DNA of 60,000 nt from Nymphaea colorata (lineage: Eukaryota; Streptophyta; Magnoliopsida; Nymphaeales; Nymphaeaceae). Location: contig NC_045144.1 in the NCBI RefSeq assembly GCF_008831285.2, positions 17,749,716-17,809,715 of the forward strand, read 5' to 3'. The notes under the pieces were generated by a model that saw only the letters and a program-made list of their open reading frames with translations, was not told where the DNA came from and did not search any database. Position numbers and translations under genes: made by a program. Within the stretch, counting starts at the first letter, position 1; each line of letters begins with the position of its first letter. Positions 11,780 through 23,609 of this stretch are shown here, one piece after another.

Positions 11780-12856
11780 TATTTAAAATTTTGCAAAGGC
11801 TAATATAACATTTTCTGGTTTTTCAAAATTTCGACACTTTTTGTATGTTTTGGAAAGTCTCGTATTCTAACGATTAATTTCAAAATTTTTAAACAAGTTT
11901 TTGTATTGTTTGAAAGTTTTACAAGCTTTGTGACCTTTTACAAACTTTCCAAAATGTTTGAACTTTTGAAATGTTTAACATCCCAATAGTTTGATAGCCA
12001 AAGAAAGACAATTTGTAAAGGTCTCATAAATTTTATAAACTTCGTATAAATCTTTTGAAAATTCGTATTTGCTTGGTTCTAAAAGCATTCAATTTTTTTG
12101 AAAAGAATTTACAACTCTTACGATTGTACAAAGTGATAAGACTTTTGTCTTTTTTTTCACAGTTGCTAATGGTTTCAAATATTTTGGAATTTTTGCAAAT
12201 TTCTTATTTTTGTTTCTAAGACTTAGTCTTTTTGGTGAAATGTGTGCGTAGTTTGACATTTTGCTTATCTTCATCAAATCTTTTATAGTTTTACAAAATT
12301 CTTGTACTTGCAACTCAAAAAATATGTCTCGTCAGGTTTTTTACAAAATGTAAAAAATTTAACTAATTTCAATGGTTATGAACACTCATAAACTTGAAAT
12401 TTCAAGGTTTTACTAAGTTTTGTTCTTTTTTGAAAAAATGATTTTGATGAAAGTTTAGCCTTTTTTTTTAATGATTGAAAATGGTGTGTAACCTTTTTAA
12501 AAGACAAAAGTCTCATCATGTTGTAGAACGTGAAAAAAGACAAAAAAACAGTTCTACTCCTATACTTGAAATATCAAAGTTTTACTATGTTTTGGTCCTT
12601 TTTTAAGGTTTTACTTCGAAATTTGCAACTCTTACAAGTTTTATGACTTTGATGAAACTTTAGCCTTTTTTTAATAATTGAAAATGGTGTGCAGCCTTTT
12701 TAAAAGTTGCAAATACTTTGAAGCCATTTTATTTGTTTTGCAAATATCGTTTTCAAACTCATAAAATTTTTGAAAGATTGCAAAGTTTTCCCGTTGTTTT
12801 CTTTTTCAAAGTTAGTGTTTTATGTTTTTTGTGAAATTCATGTATTATTTAAAATT
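11780..12856. repeat. AT-rich tandem array, block 2
   Basis: The array resumes with the 11-bp target repeat (11780-11790). It shows the same monomer phrases ('ggtttcaaatattttggaa' at 12170, 'aatggttatgaacactcataaac' at 12370). A part near 12500-12560 is inverted relative to the consensus. It ends at the second 11-bp repeat, 12846-12856. Its left part is nearly the same as 13829-14040, and its 12160-12420 part is nearly the same as 14060-14310. Confidence 0.78.
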
Positions 12857-13828
12857 AAGCCTGGGCGTTGGGCCGGACAAACCATGTCCCTGGCCGGGCC
12901 CGGGTCCAATGATGCGCCCCGGCGGGTACCCGGCCTGGCCCGTCCCCCCTCCTCCTCCTCCTCCTTCTCCTCCTCCTCCCCCTTCTCCTCCTCCTCCCCC
13001 TTCTCCTCTTCCTCCTCCTCCTCCCGTCCCTCCTCCTCCTCCTCCTCCTCCTAGTCCTCCTCTTCCCATCCCCCATCCTCCTCCTCCTAGTCCTCCTCTT
13101 CCCATCCCCCATCCTCCCTCCTCTTCCCATCCCCCATCCTCCTCCTCCTAGTCCTCCTCCTCCCGTCCCTCCTCCTCTCGTCCCTCCTCCTCCTCCTCCT
13201 TCTCCTCCTCCTCCCCCTTCTCCTCCTCCTCCTCCCTCCCTCCTCCTTCTCCTCCTCCCCCTTCTCCCGTCCCTCCTCCTCCTCCTCCTCCTCCCCCTTC
13301 TCCTCTTCCTCCTCCTCCTCCTCCTCCTCCTCCTCTTCCCATCCCCCATCATCCCCCTCCTCCTCCTCCTAACCCTTCCCCTCCTCCTCCTCCCGTCCCT
13401 CCTCCTAGTCCTCCTCTTCCCGTCCCCCTTCCCCCCTTCCACCTCCTCCTCCTCCTCTTCCCCCTTCCGCCCTTCCACCTCCCCCTCTTCCCCCTTCCGT
13501 CCCCCCTCCTCCCGTTCCTCCTCCTCTTCCCCCTTCCGCCTCCACCTCCTCCCCCTCTTCCCCCTTCCTCCCTTCCGCCTCCACCTTTTCCCCTTTCCCC
13601 CCTTCCGCCTCCACCTCCTCCTCTTCCCCCTTCCGCCTCCCCCTCCCCCCCTTCTGCCTCCACCTTTTCCCCCTTCCCCCCTTCTGTCTCCACCTTTTCC
13701 CCCTTCCCCCCTTCTGCCTCCACCTCCTCCTCCGCTGGCCCTCTCCTTCTTCCCCTTTCCCCCCGTCGGGCCGGGGCGACCCCGGTCCGGGTTTCGTGCC
13801 TGACGGGCCGATCCGGGATGCCCACTCC
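12857..13828. mobile_element. GC-rich polypyrimidine insertion, copy 2 (uninterrupted)
   Basis: 972 bp with the same left end (AAGCCTGGGCGTTGGGCCGG) and right end (GGGATGCCCACTCC) as copy 1, and flanked by the same 11-bp TATTTAAAATT (12846-12856 and 13829-13839). The surrounding AT-rich monomers also match those around copy 1, so the two copies most likely arose by duplication of one insertion and not from two insertions. The internal CCT array is about 1 kb shorter. Near 13755-13785 the junction TTTCCCCCCGTCGGGCCGGGG is the intact version of the site that copia interrupts in copy 1. Confidence 0.6.
12951..13774. repeat. Polypyrimidine (CCT)n array of copy 2
   Basis: C/T-only plus strand with CCT triplets and the same punctuating motifs as the first array, including the CTAACCC marker at 13370. 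It ends in the same roughly 30-bp CTGCCTCCACCTTTTCC minisatellite (13560-13730). ORFs on both strands are low-complexity artefacts. Confidence 0.85.
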
Positions 13829-16422
13829 TATTTAAAATTTTGCAAAGGCTAATATTACATTTTCTGGTTTTTCAAAATTTCGACACTTTTTGTATGTTTT
13901 GGAAAGTCTCGTATTCTAACGATTAATTTCAAAATTTTTAAACAAGTTTTTGTATTGTTTGAAAGTTTTACAAGCTTTGTGACCTTTTACAAACTTTCCA
14001 AAATGTTTGAACTTTTGAAATGTTTAACATGCCAATACTTTGATAGCCAACAAAATACAATGGTTTCAAATATTTTGGAATTTTTGCAAATTTCTTATTT
14101 TTGTTTCTAAGACTTAGTCTTTTTGGTGAAATGTGTGCGTAGTTTGACATTTTGCTTATCTTCATCAAATCTTTTATAGTTTTACAAAATTCTTGTACTT
14201 GCAACTCAAAAAATATGTCTCGTCAGGTTTTTTACAAAATGTAAAAAATTTAACTAATTTCAATGGTTATGAACACTCATAAACTTGAAATTTCAAGGTT
14301 TTACTAAGTTTTGGTCTTTTTCATGGTTTTACTCTTCGAAATTTGCAACTCTTACAAGTTTTATTACTTTGTTGAAACTTTAACCTTTTTTTAATAATTG
14401 TAAATTGTGTCAAGCCTTTTTAAAAATTGCAAATACTTTTAAGTTATTTTATAGTTTTGCAAATATCATTTCGAACTCATAAAATTTTTGAAGGATTGCA
14501 AAGTTTGACATTTTGGTGAAATGTGTGCATAGTTTGACATTTTGCTAAACTTCATCAAATTGTTTATAGTTTTATAAAATTCTGGTACTTTTTTACATGT
14601 TTTGCAATTCTAAAATTTGGACTCTTCATACTTTGTACGAAATCTAAACAATTTAACTAATTCCAATGGTTATGAACTCTCATAAACTTCAAATTTTGAA
14701 GTTTTACTAGTTTTTGGTCCTTTTTCAAGGTTTTACTAGGTTGTACTTCAAAATTTGCAAATCTTACAGGTTTTATGACTTTGATGAAACTTTAACCTTT
14801 TTGTAATAATTGAAAATGGTGTCAGATTTTTTTAAAAATTGCAAATACTTTTAAGCCATTTTATAGCCTTGCAAATATCGTTTCGAACTCATAATATTTT
14901 TGAAGGATTGAAAGTTTTCACATTGTTTCCTTTTTCAAAGGCAGTATTTACTACTTTTTGTGAAATTCATGTACTATTTGAAAATTTGCAAAAGTTAATG
15001 TAAAATGTTCTGTTTTTTCAAAATTTCCGCACTATTTCATATGTTTTGGAAAGACTTGTTTCCAAAGATTATTATGACTACACATTTTATACAAAATTGT
15101 TGAAGTTTCAGATATTTACTAGTTTCAATTTTTTTTTAACAATTTTGTATTTTTTAAATGTTTTACTAGCTTTGTGACCTTTTACAAACTTTCCAAAATA
15201 TTTGAACTTTTTAAATATATAACATCTCAATACTTTGATAGCCAATGAAACACAATTTCAAAAAGTCTCATAAATTTCATGAACTTTGTACAAATCTTCT
15301 GAAAATTCATATTTGCTTGGTTCCAAAAGCATTCAATTTTTTTCAAAAAAGTTTACAACTCTTTCTGTTGTACAACTTGATGAGACTTTTGTCTTTCTTT
15401 TTTTTTACAGTGGCTAATGGTTTCAAAATTTTGTAAATGTCTTATGTTTGTTTCTAAAAGTTAGTCTTGTTGATATATTTTGGTGAAATATGTGCATAGT
15501 TTGACGTTTTGCAAAGCTTCATCAAATTGTTTATAGTTTTACAAAATTCTTGTACTTTTTCGCGTGTTTTGCAATTCAAAAATTATGACTCTTCACATTT
15601 TCTATAAAATATCAGAAAAGTAACTAATTCCAATGGTTATGAATGCTCATAAACATGAAATTTCAAAGTTTTACTAGGTCTTATTTGAAATTTGCAACTC
15701 TTATAAGTTTTATGACTTTGGTGAAACTTTAATCTTTTTTTAATAATTGAAAATAGTGTCAAGCCTTTTTAAAAGCTGCAAATACTTTTAAGCCAGTTTA
15801 TAGCCTTGGACATATCGACTCGAACTCATAATATTTTTGAAGGATTGTAAAGTTTTCACATTGTTTCCTTTTTCAAAGGCAGTGTTTACTGTTTTTTGTT
15901 AAATTCGTGTACTATTTGAAATTTTGCACAAGTCAATATAAATTTTTCTGATTTTTCAAAATTTTTGCACTTTTTCGTATGTTTTGGAAAGACTTGTTTT
16001 CTAAAGATTATGACTACACTTTTTATGCAAAATTGTTGAAATTTCAGATGTTTACTAATTTCAAAATTTTTAAACAATTATATATTGTTTGAAAGTTTTA
16101 CAAGCTTTGTGACCTTTTACAAACTTTCCAAAAAGTTTGAACTTTCCAAATATTTAACATGCCAATACTTTGATAGCCAACAAAATACAATTTCAAAAGT
16201 CTCATAAATTTCATAAACTTTGTATGAATCTTTTAAAAATTCATATTTGCTTGGTTCCAAAATCATTGAAATTCTTTCGAAAAAATTTACAACTCTTACG
16301 GTTGTACAACGTGGTGTGACTTTTGTTTTTTTGTTTTTTGGTTTTGTAGTTGCTAATGGTTTTGAATAGTTTAGAAATTTTGCAAATGTCTTATTTTTGT
16401 TTCTAAAAGTTAGTCTTCTTTC
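13829..16422. repeat. AT-rich tandem array, block 3
   Basis: The array continues after copy 2. Landmarks recur near 14060, 15412 and 16350 ('ctaatggttt' phrase) and 14037, 15235 and 16171 ('actttgatagccaa' phrase). The 15362-16422 part matches 21880-22917. The block ends abruptly at 16422, where non-repetitive sequence with MOB1 similarity begins. Confidence 0.78.
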
Positions 16423-17229
16423 TGGAAGGAAATCAATGGAATGAGAGGGGTAGGGGGGACGTGAAGATCCTGAATCACAAGGAAAGTGGAAGGATCGTGC
16501 TGGTCATGCGGCAGTCAGCAAAATATGTGGAGTATTTGATGTATTGATTGAAGCATAGCTTGACAACGTATCCATATTTCTTCAAGATCTTGGTAGGATT
16601 CCTTTCCTTGTTAGATATAGGATTTGTTCCCTATTTTGTAGCTGCTACAGCTCATCAAATGTTTTTTGCAGGGGCACCATTCCCTCCTAATTATAAGGAT
16701 GTGGTCAAGACTATTTTCAAGTGCTTATTCTGTATCTATGCACATATTTACAACTCACACTTCCAGAAGATTGAAGCCTTAAATAAGAAGTTCACTTACA
16801 TACTTGCTTTAAGCGTTTCATTCTGTTTACATGTGTAAGTCTTTCAGCTTATTTCCTTTTCCTTAAGTTTTTAACTTGTTTGATTAAATTGCTTCTATAT
16901 CTGTTACCTCTTTTTGTCTCAACCTTCATTTCTGGAGATGCTTTTGTACTTTCTTGTGACTGAATTGCCCCTGTTTGTTCTGTGCTTCAAGCGTATCTAG
17001 CTCATTCTGCAGCCCTAAGCATAACCAATGAGTCCTTTTAGTAGTATGCGCAATTGCTTTTACTGTTTTTTTATAAATCAGTATTTTTTTTTTTATATTG
17101 TTGGTCTTTAGCACCCACAATAGAATTTTAGAATGTTGTCCTTATGGGAATCTCTATTGTTATTCTCTGCTTTTATGAAAAGATAGAGTAGCTACTAGAT
17201 TTCAAGAAGGAAAGCATTTTTTGCTTGAT
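16423..17229 (+). pseudogene. MOB1-like (MOB kinase activator) gene fragment with introns, broken
   Basis: Unique sequence inserted in the array. Two exon-like pieces match the conserved MOB1/phocein core. The first (about 16515-16592) reads SAKYVEYLM followed by an in-frame TGA and a diverged LDD..F..KL segment. The second (about 16672-16834) reads GAPFPPNYKDVVKTIFKCLFCIYAHIYNSHFQKIEAL, then after a frameshift HLHTCFKRFILFTC, ending at a GTAAGT donor. Between them lies a short sequence with GT at 16593 and TTTTTTGCAG at 16662-16671, matching a retained intron. MOB1 proteins bind and activate NDR/LATS-type kinases; this piece has a stop, a frameshift and no N-terminal part, so it is not functional. 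Retained introns point to a genomic fragment, not a retrocopy. The duplicate array at 22917 lacks this insertion. Sequence 16840-17229 is probably intron and is not further recognised. Confidence 0.8.
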
Positions 17230-20200
17230 ATGATTATATTTTTAAAACAATGGCAAAAACTGTTTTTTATAAACTTTTCAAAATTTTGAACTTTTCAAAA
17301 TATTTAACATCAAATATTTTATTGACCAACTAAACTTAGTTTCTTAAATTTTTATAAATTTTAGAAACTTTGTGTAAATTTTTGACAATTCTTAGTTATT
17401 TTGACAGAAACATTCATGTTTTCTAAAATTTACAATTCATATAGATTTTACACCTTGATGAAATTTTAGGCTTTTTTTTATGATAACTGCAAATGATTTT
17501 ATATTGTTTTAAAATTTTGTGAATGTTTAATTCGGTTTTTTAAAGTTTGTATTTGTTTGTTTTTAAGTTTTGGTGAAATGTGTCAACAATTTGAAATTTT
17601 TCTAAATTTGAAAATATCTTTAGTAGTTTTTCAAAGTTCTTGCTCTCTTTTGTTTTACTATATTACTTTTTCGATTCAGAGTTGCAAACACTTTTAAACC
17701 ATTTTAAAAATTTGTGAATGTCGTTTTTGAATGTTGCAAAATTTTCACGTTGTTTTGATTTTTAAAAGGAAGCACTTTTTGTTGGTTTTTGTAAAATCAT
17801 GGTCTATTTAAAGTTTTGTAAAAAATAATAACTTTTTTTAGGTTTACAAAATGTGTACTTTTTTGTATGTTTTGATAAGAGTATACTATTTTATGAAAAA
17901 GATGGCTCCATATTTTGTTTGAATTGTAAGATATTTCACATATTTACTGATGTTTTGAAACATTCTAAAGTTTTTTATACTTTTCAAATCGTTTATGTCA
18001 TACATGTTAATTGTCAATGGAGTAAAATTTTGAAAAGTCTGATTGTGCAAATTTTCTGAAAATTCTTACTTGCTTTAAAAAAAAACATTTAAATTTTATG
18101 AAATTTATAACTTTTACAAGTTTTGCGACTTGATGTAACTTTTAGTATTCTTTCAAAGAAATTGCAAATGGTTTCAAACCTTCTGAACATTTTACGAATG
18201 TGTTATTTTGGCTTTTAAAAACATTTTTTATTTATTTTGGTGAAGTATACGCACAAGATGAAATTTTACTCAACTTCATAATTGTTTTTATTATACAAAA
18301 TTCTTGCACTTTTTTACATGTTTTGTAAATACTATATTTCAAAGATTATGTCTTTGTGTTTAGTCTAAAATGTCAAAAATTTCATACTTGTGAATACTTT
18401 TAATATTTTTAAAAATTTTACAAGCTTTTTGCTTTTATAAGCTTCAAAAATTTTTAAAATTTCTACCAAACTTTATTGTCTTTGGTTCCAATGAATTATA
18501 ATTTTAAAAAATCTGAAAAATTTTACTTTTTAAAATTTTGCAAAGTAGTAATTTTACTTTTTGAAATTTACTGCTGGTACTAGTTTAAAAGTTGCAAATA
18601 CTTTTAAGCCATTTTATGGTTTTGTAAGTACGGTTGCAAAAGTTAATATAAAATATTCTGCTTTTTTATATTTTTTGCACTTTTTTGTATGTTTTGATTT
18701 CTAAAGATTTTGAGAATATTTTATACAAGATTGTTGAAATTTAAGATATTCACTAATTTCAAAATTTTTGAACAATTATATATTGTTCGAAAGTTTTACA
18801 TGCTTTATTACCTTTTACAAACTTTCCAAAATGTTTGAACTTTTCAAATATTTAACATCCCAATACTTTGATAGCCAACGAAACACAATTTCGAAAAGTC
18901 TCTTAAATTTCATGAACTTTGTATAAAGCTTCTGAAAATTCATATTTGTTTTGTTCCAAAAGCAATCAATTTTTTTTGAAAAAATTTTCAACTCTTACAG
19001 TTGTACAACAACTGTAAGGCTAACTGTTGCTAATGGCTTCAAATAGTATGGAAATTTTGCAAATGTCTTATTTTTGTTTATAAAAGTTAGTCCTCGATAT
19101 ATTTTGGTGAAATGTATCTATAGTTTGACATTTTGCTAAACTTCATCGAATCTTTAATAGTTTTATAAAATTCTTGTAATTTTTCACGTGTTTTGCAACT
19201 CAAAAATTATGACTCTTCACATTTTCTACAAAATGTCAAAAATTTAACTAATTTCAATGGTTATGAACATTCATAAACTTGAAATTTCAAGGCTTTACTC
19301 GGATTTGGTCTTTTTTCAAGGTTTTACTTCGAAATTTGCAACTCTTGCAAGTCTTATGACTTTGATGAAACTTTAGCCTTTTTTTTAATAATTGAAAATG
19401 ATGTCAAGCCTTTCTAAAACTTTCAAATACTTTTAGGCCATTTTATACTTTTGCAAATATTGTTTCGAACTCATAAAATGTTTGAAGGATTGCAAAGTTT
19501 TCACGTTGTTTTCTTTTTCAAAGGCACCGTCTATTGGTTTTTATGAAATTCTTGTACTATTTGAAAATTTGCAAAAGTTAATATAAAATTTTCTGGTTTT
19601 TAAAAATTTCTTCACTTTTTCATTTGTTTTTGGAAGACTAGTTTTCTAAAGATTATGACTACACATTTATACAAAATTGTTGAAGTTTCAGATATTTACT
19701 AATTTCAAAATTTTGAAACAATTATACATTGTTTGAAAGTTTTACAAACTTTATGACCTTTTACAAACTCTCCAAAATGTTTGAACTTTCAAGTATTTAA
19801 CATCACAATACTTTCATAGCTAACGAATCACAATTTCAAAAAGTTTCGTAAATTTCATGAACTTTGTATAAATCTTCTGAAAATTCATATTTGCTTTGTT
19901 CCAAAGCATTCAAATTTTTTGGAAAAAATTTACAACTCTTACATTTGTACAACATGATGAGACTTTGTCTTTTTTTTTTAGCTGTTGCTAATGGTTTCAA
20001 ATAGTTTGGAAGTTTTGCAAATGTCTTATTTGTCTTTAAAAGTTAGTCTTCAAGATATATTTTGGTGAAATGTGTGCATATTTGGACATTTTGCTAAACG
20101 TCATCAACTCTTTTATAGTTTTATAAATTCTTATAGTTTTTCACATGTTTTGCAACTCAAAAATTACTACTCTTCACATTTTCTACAAAATGTAAAAATG

Positions 20201-21847
20201 TTAAGTAATTCCAATGGTTATGAACACTCATAAATTTGAAAGTTTAAGGTTTTACTAGGTTTTGATCCTTTTTCAAGGTTTTACTTCGATTGCAACTCTT
20301 ACATGTTTTATGATTTTGATGAAAGTTTAGCCTTTTTTTTTTAATGATTGAAAATGGTGTGTAACCTTTTTAAAAGTCGCAAATACTTTTGAGTCATTTT
20401 ATACCTTTCCAAATATTGTTTCAAACTAATAAAATTTTTGATGGATTGCAAAGTTTTGACATGGTTTTACTTGTTTTTGTTGAAATTCATGTACTGTTTG
20501 AAATTTCGCAAAAGTTAATTTAAGATTTTCGGGGTTTTCAAAATTTCCGCACTTTTTCATATGTTTTGGAAAGACTTGTTTTCTAAAGATTATGACAGCA
20601 AATTTTATACAAAATTGTTGAAATTTCAGATATTTACTAATTTTCAAATTTCTAAACAATTATATATTATTTGAAAGTTTTACAAGCTTTGTGACCTTTT
20701 CAAGTTTTTCAAATATTTAGTATCTCAATACTTTGATAACCAATGGAACACTATTTCAAAAATTCTCAAATTTTATAAACTTTGTATAAATGTTCTGAAA
20801 ATTTATGTTTGCTTGGTTCCAAAATCATTGAAAGTTTTTCAGATAAATTTACAACTCTAACTGTTGTACAACGTGATCAGACTTTTGTCTTTTTTTTTTT
20901 TTAATTTTAATTTTTACAGCTGTTGATGGTTTTAAATAGTTTGGAAACTTGGAATTGTCTTATTTTTGTTTCTAAAAGTTAGTCTTATTGATATATTTTG
21001 GTGAAATGTGTTTATAGTTTGATATTTTGCTAAACTTCATCAAATCTTTTATTGTTTTACGAAATTCTTGTACTTTTTCACGTGTTTTGCAATTCAAAAA
21101 TTATGACTCTTCACATTTTCTACAAAATGTCAAGGTTTAACTAGGTTTTACTTCGAAATTCACAACTCTTACAAGGTTTAACTAGATTATGACTGCTCAT
21201 TTTATACAAAATTGTTAAAATTTCAGATATTTTTCAAAATTTTTAAACAATTATATATTGTTTAAAAGTTTTACAAGCTTTGTGACCTTTTACAAACTTT
21301 CCAAAATGTTTGAACTTTTCAAATATTTAACATCCCAATACTTTGATACCTCACTTAACACAATTCTAAATGGTCTCATAAATTTCATGAACTTTGTCTA
21401 AAATTTATGAAAATTGATATTTGCTTGGTTTCTAAAGTGTTCAATTTTTTTTGAAGAAGTTTACTACTTTTACAGTTCTACAACATGAAAAAAGACAAAA
21501 GTCTCATCATGTTGTAGAACGTGAAAAAAGACAAAAAAACAGTTCTACTCCTATACTTGAAATATCAAAGTTTTACTATGTTTTGGTCCTTTTTTAAGGT
21601 TTTACTTCGAAATTTGCAACTCTTACAAGTTTTATGACTTTGATGAAACTTTAGCCTTTTTTTAATAATTGAAAATGGTGTGCAGCCTTTTTAAAAGTTG
21701 CAAATACTTTTAAGCCATTTTATTTGTTTTGCAAATACCGTTTTCAAACTCATAAAATTTTTGAAAGATTGCAAAGTTTTCCGGTTGTTTTCTTTTTCAA
21801 AGTTAGTGTTTTATGTTTTTTGTGAAATTCTTGTATTATTTAAAATT
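17230..21847. repeat. AT-rich tandem array, block 4 (duplicate of 1-4365)
   Basis: From 17434 the sequence follows 1-4365 almost base for base, with scattered substitutions and indels. One difference is about 115 bp missing at 18632 relative to 1195-1310. Another is a segment of about 180 bp (about 21425-21600) present here but absent at about 4132. Monomer landmarks fall at 18163, 19022, 19985 and 20923. The 17230-17433 part is diverged array sequence. The block ends at an 11-bp TATTTAAAATT (21837-21847), as in the other copies. Confidence 0.82.
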
Positions 21848-21879
21848 AAGCCTGGGCGTTGGGCCGGACAAACCATGTC
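21848..21879. mobile_element. 32-bp stump of the GC-rich insertion (copy 3, truncated)
   Basis: AAGCCTGGGCGTTGGGCCGG and 12 further bases match the left end of copies 1 and 2 at the homologous position after TATTTAAAATT. The sequence then jumps without transition into array sequence equivalent to 15362 onward. All of the CCT array and the right end are missing, so a deletion or unequal exchange removed them. Confidence 0.75.
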
Positions 21880-23385
21880 TTTCTGTTGTACAACTTGATG
21901 AGACTTTTGTCTTTTTTTTTTTTTACAGTGGCTAATGGTTTCAAAATTTTGTAAATGTCTTATGTTTGTTTCTAAAAGTTAGTCTTGTTGATATATTTTG
22001 GTGAAATATGTGCATAGTTTGACGTTTTGCGAAGCTTCATCAAATTGTTTATAGTTTTACAAAATTCTTGTACTTTTTCACGTGTTTTGCAATTCAAAAA
22101 TTATGACTCTTCACATTTTCTATAAAATGTCAAAAAATTAACTAATTCCAATGGTTATGAATGCTCATAAACATGAAATTTCAAAGTTTTACTAGGTTTG
22201 GTCCTTTTTCAAGGGTTTTACTAGGTCTTATTTGAAATTTGCAACTCTTATAAGTTTTATGACTTTGGTGAAACTTTAATCTTTTTTTAATAATTGAAAA
22301 TGGTGTCAAGCCTTTTTAAAAGCTGCAAATACTTTTAAGCCAGTTTATAGCCTTGGACATATCGACTCGAACTCATAATATTTTTCAAAGGCAGTGTTTA
22401 CTGTTTTTTGTTAAATTCATGTACTATTTGAAATTTTGCACAAGTCAATATAAATTTTTCTGATTTTTCAAAATTTTGCACTTTTTCGTATGTTTTGGAA
22501 AGACTTGTTTTCTAAAGATTATGACTACACTTTTTATGCAAAATTGTTGAAATTTCAGATGTTTACTAATTTCAAAATTTTTAAACAATTATATATTGTT
22601 TGAAAATTTTACAAGCTTTGTGACCTTTTACAAACTTTCCAAATATTTAACATGCCAATACTTTGATAGCCAACAAAATACAATTTCAAAAGTCTCATAA
22701 ATTTCATAAACTTTGTATGAATCTTTTAAAAATTCATATTTGCTTGGTTCCAAAATCATTGAAATTCTTTCGAAAAAATTTACAACTCTTACGATTGTAC
22801 AACGTGGTGTGACTTTTGTTTTTTTGTTTTTTGGTTTTATAGTTGCTAATGGTTTTGAATAGTTTAGAAATTTTGCAAATGTCTTATTTTTGTTTCTAAA
22901 AGTTAGTCTTCTTTCTAGATATATTTTGGTGAAATGTGTTTATAGTTTGACATTTTGCTAAACTTCATCAAATCTTTTATTGTTTTACGAAGTTCCTTGT
23001 ACTTTTTCACGTGATTGGCAACTCAAAATTTATGACTTTTCATATTTTCTACGAAATGTGAAAAATTTAACTAATTCCAATGGTTATGAATGCTTCTTAA
23101 ACTTGAAATTTCAATGTTTTGCTGGGTTTTGGTCCCTTTTTACTGGGCTTTACTTCAAAATTTGCAACTCTTACAAGTTTTGTGACTTTAATGAAAGTTT
23201 AGCCCTTTTTCAATAATTGAAAATGGTGTCAAGCTGTTGGAAAATTTTGCGAATGTTTTATTTTGTTTTCTAAGTGTTTGCACTTTTTGTAGATTTTGGT
23301 GAAATGTCTGCACAATTTGAAGTTTTGCTATACTTCATTTAGTTTTTCGAAATTCTTGATATTTTTCACATGTTTTGCAAACTGT
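21880..23385. repeat. AT-rich tandem array, block 5
   Basis: Matches 15362-16422 up to about 22917, then continues as array sequence without the MOB1 fragment. Landmarks lie at 21928 and 22845. It fades out near 23385, where copia-relic sequence follows. Confidence 0.78.
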
Positions 23386-23609
23386 TGTGTTGCTGTTGTG
23401 TTGCTGGAAGACAATAGTCACAACAACAACATTCTCCTTAAGGCACTCCTTTTGTAGAGGAGGCTGATGCTTTTGCAGTTTTGTAAAACATTATTGAGAT
23501 TACTAGTGAATTGTTATTTCCAAGGCAATCTTTGTAGCCTAGATAACTTTTTGAACTGGTAGTATGGTAGTTATATGGCAGACATAAGTCACAGCCTATG
23601 TCATTGTTG

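Noticed and set aside
4543-13375. CTAACCC motifs in the polypyrimidine arrays as interstitial telomere repeats
   Set aside because: Each is a single isolated occurrence inside CCT repeats and never tandem, so there is no telomeric array.
12770-13825. Similar long low-complexity frames in the second polypyrimidine array
   Set aside because: Same reason: composition-driven open frames shared with the first array, without any conserved non-repeat portion.
16548-16838. 96-codon open frame as an intact small gene
   Set aside because: It runs through an intron remnant and only its middle matches MOB1. The true similarity crosses a stop and a frameshift, so it is a pseudogene fragment.
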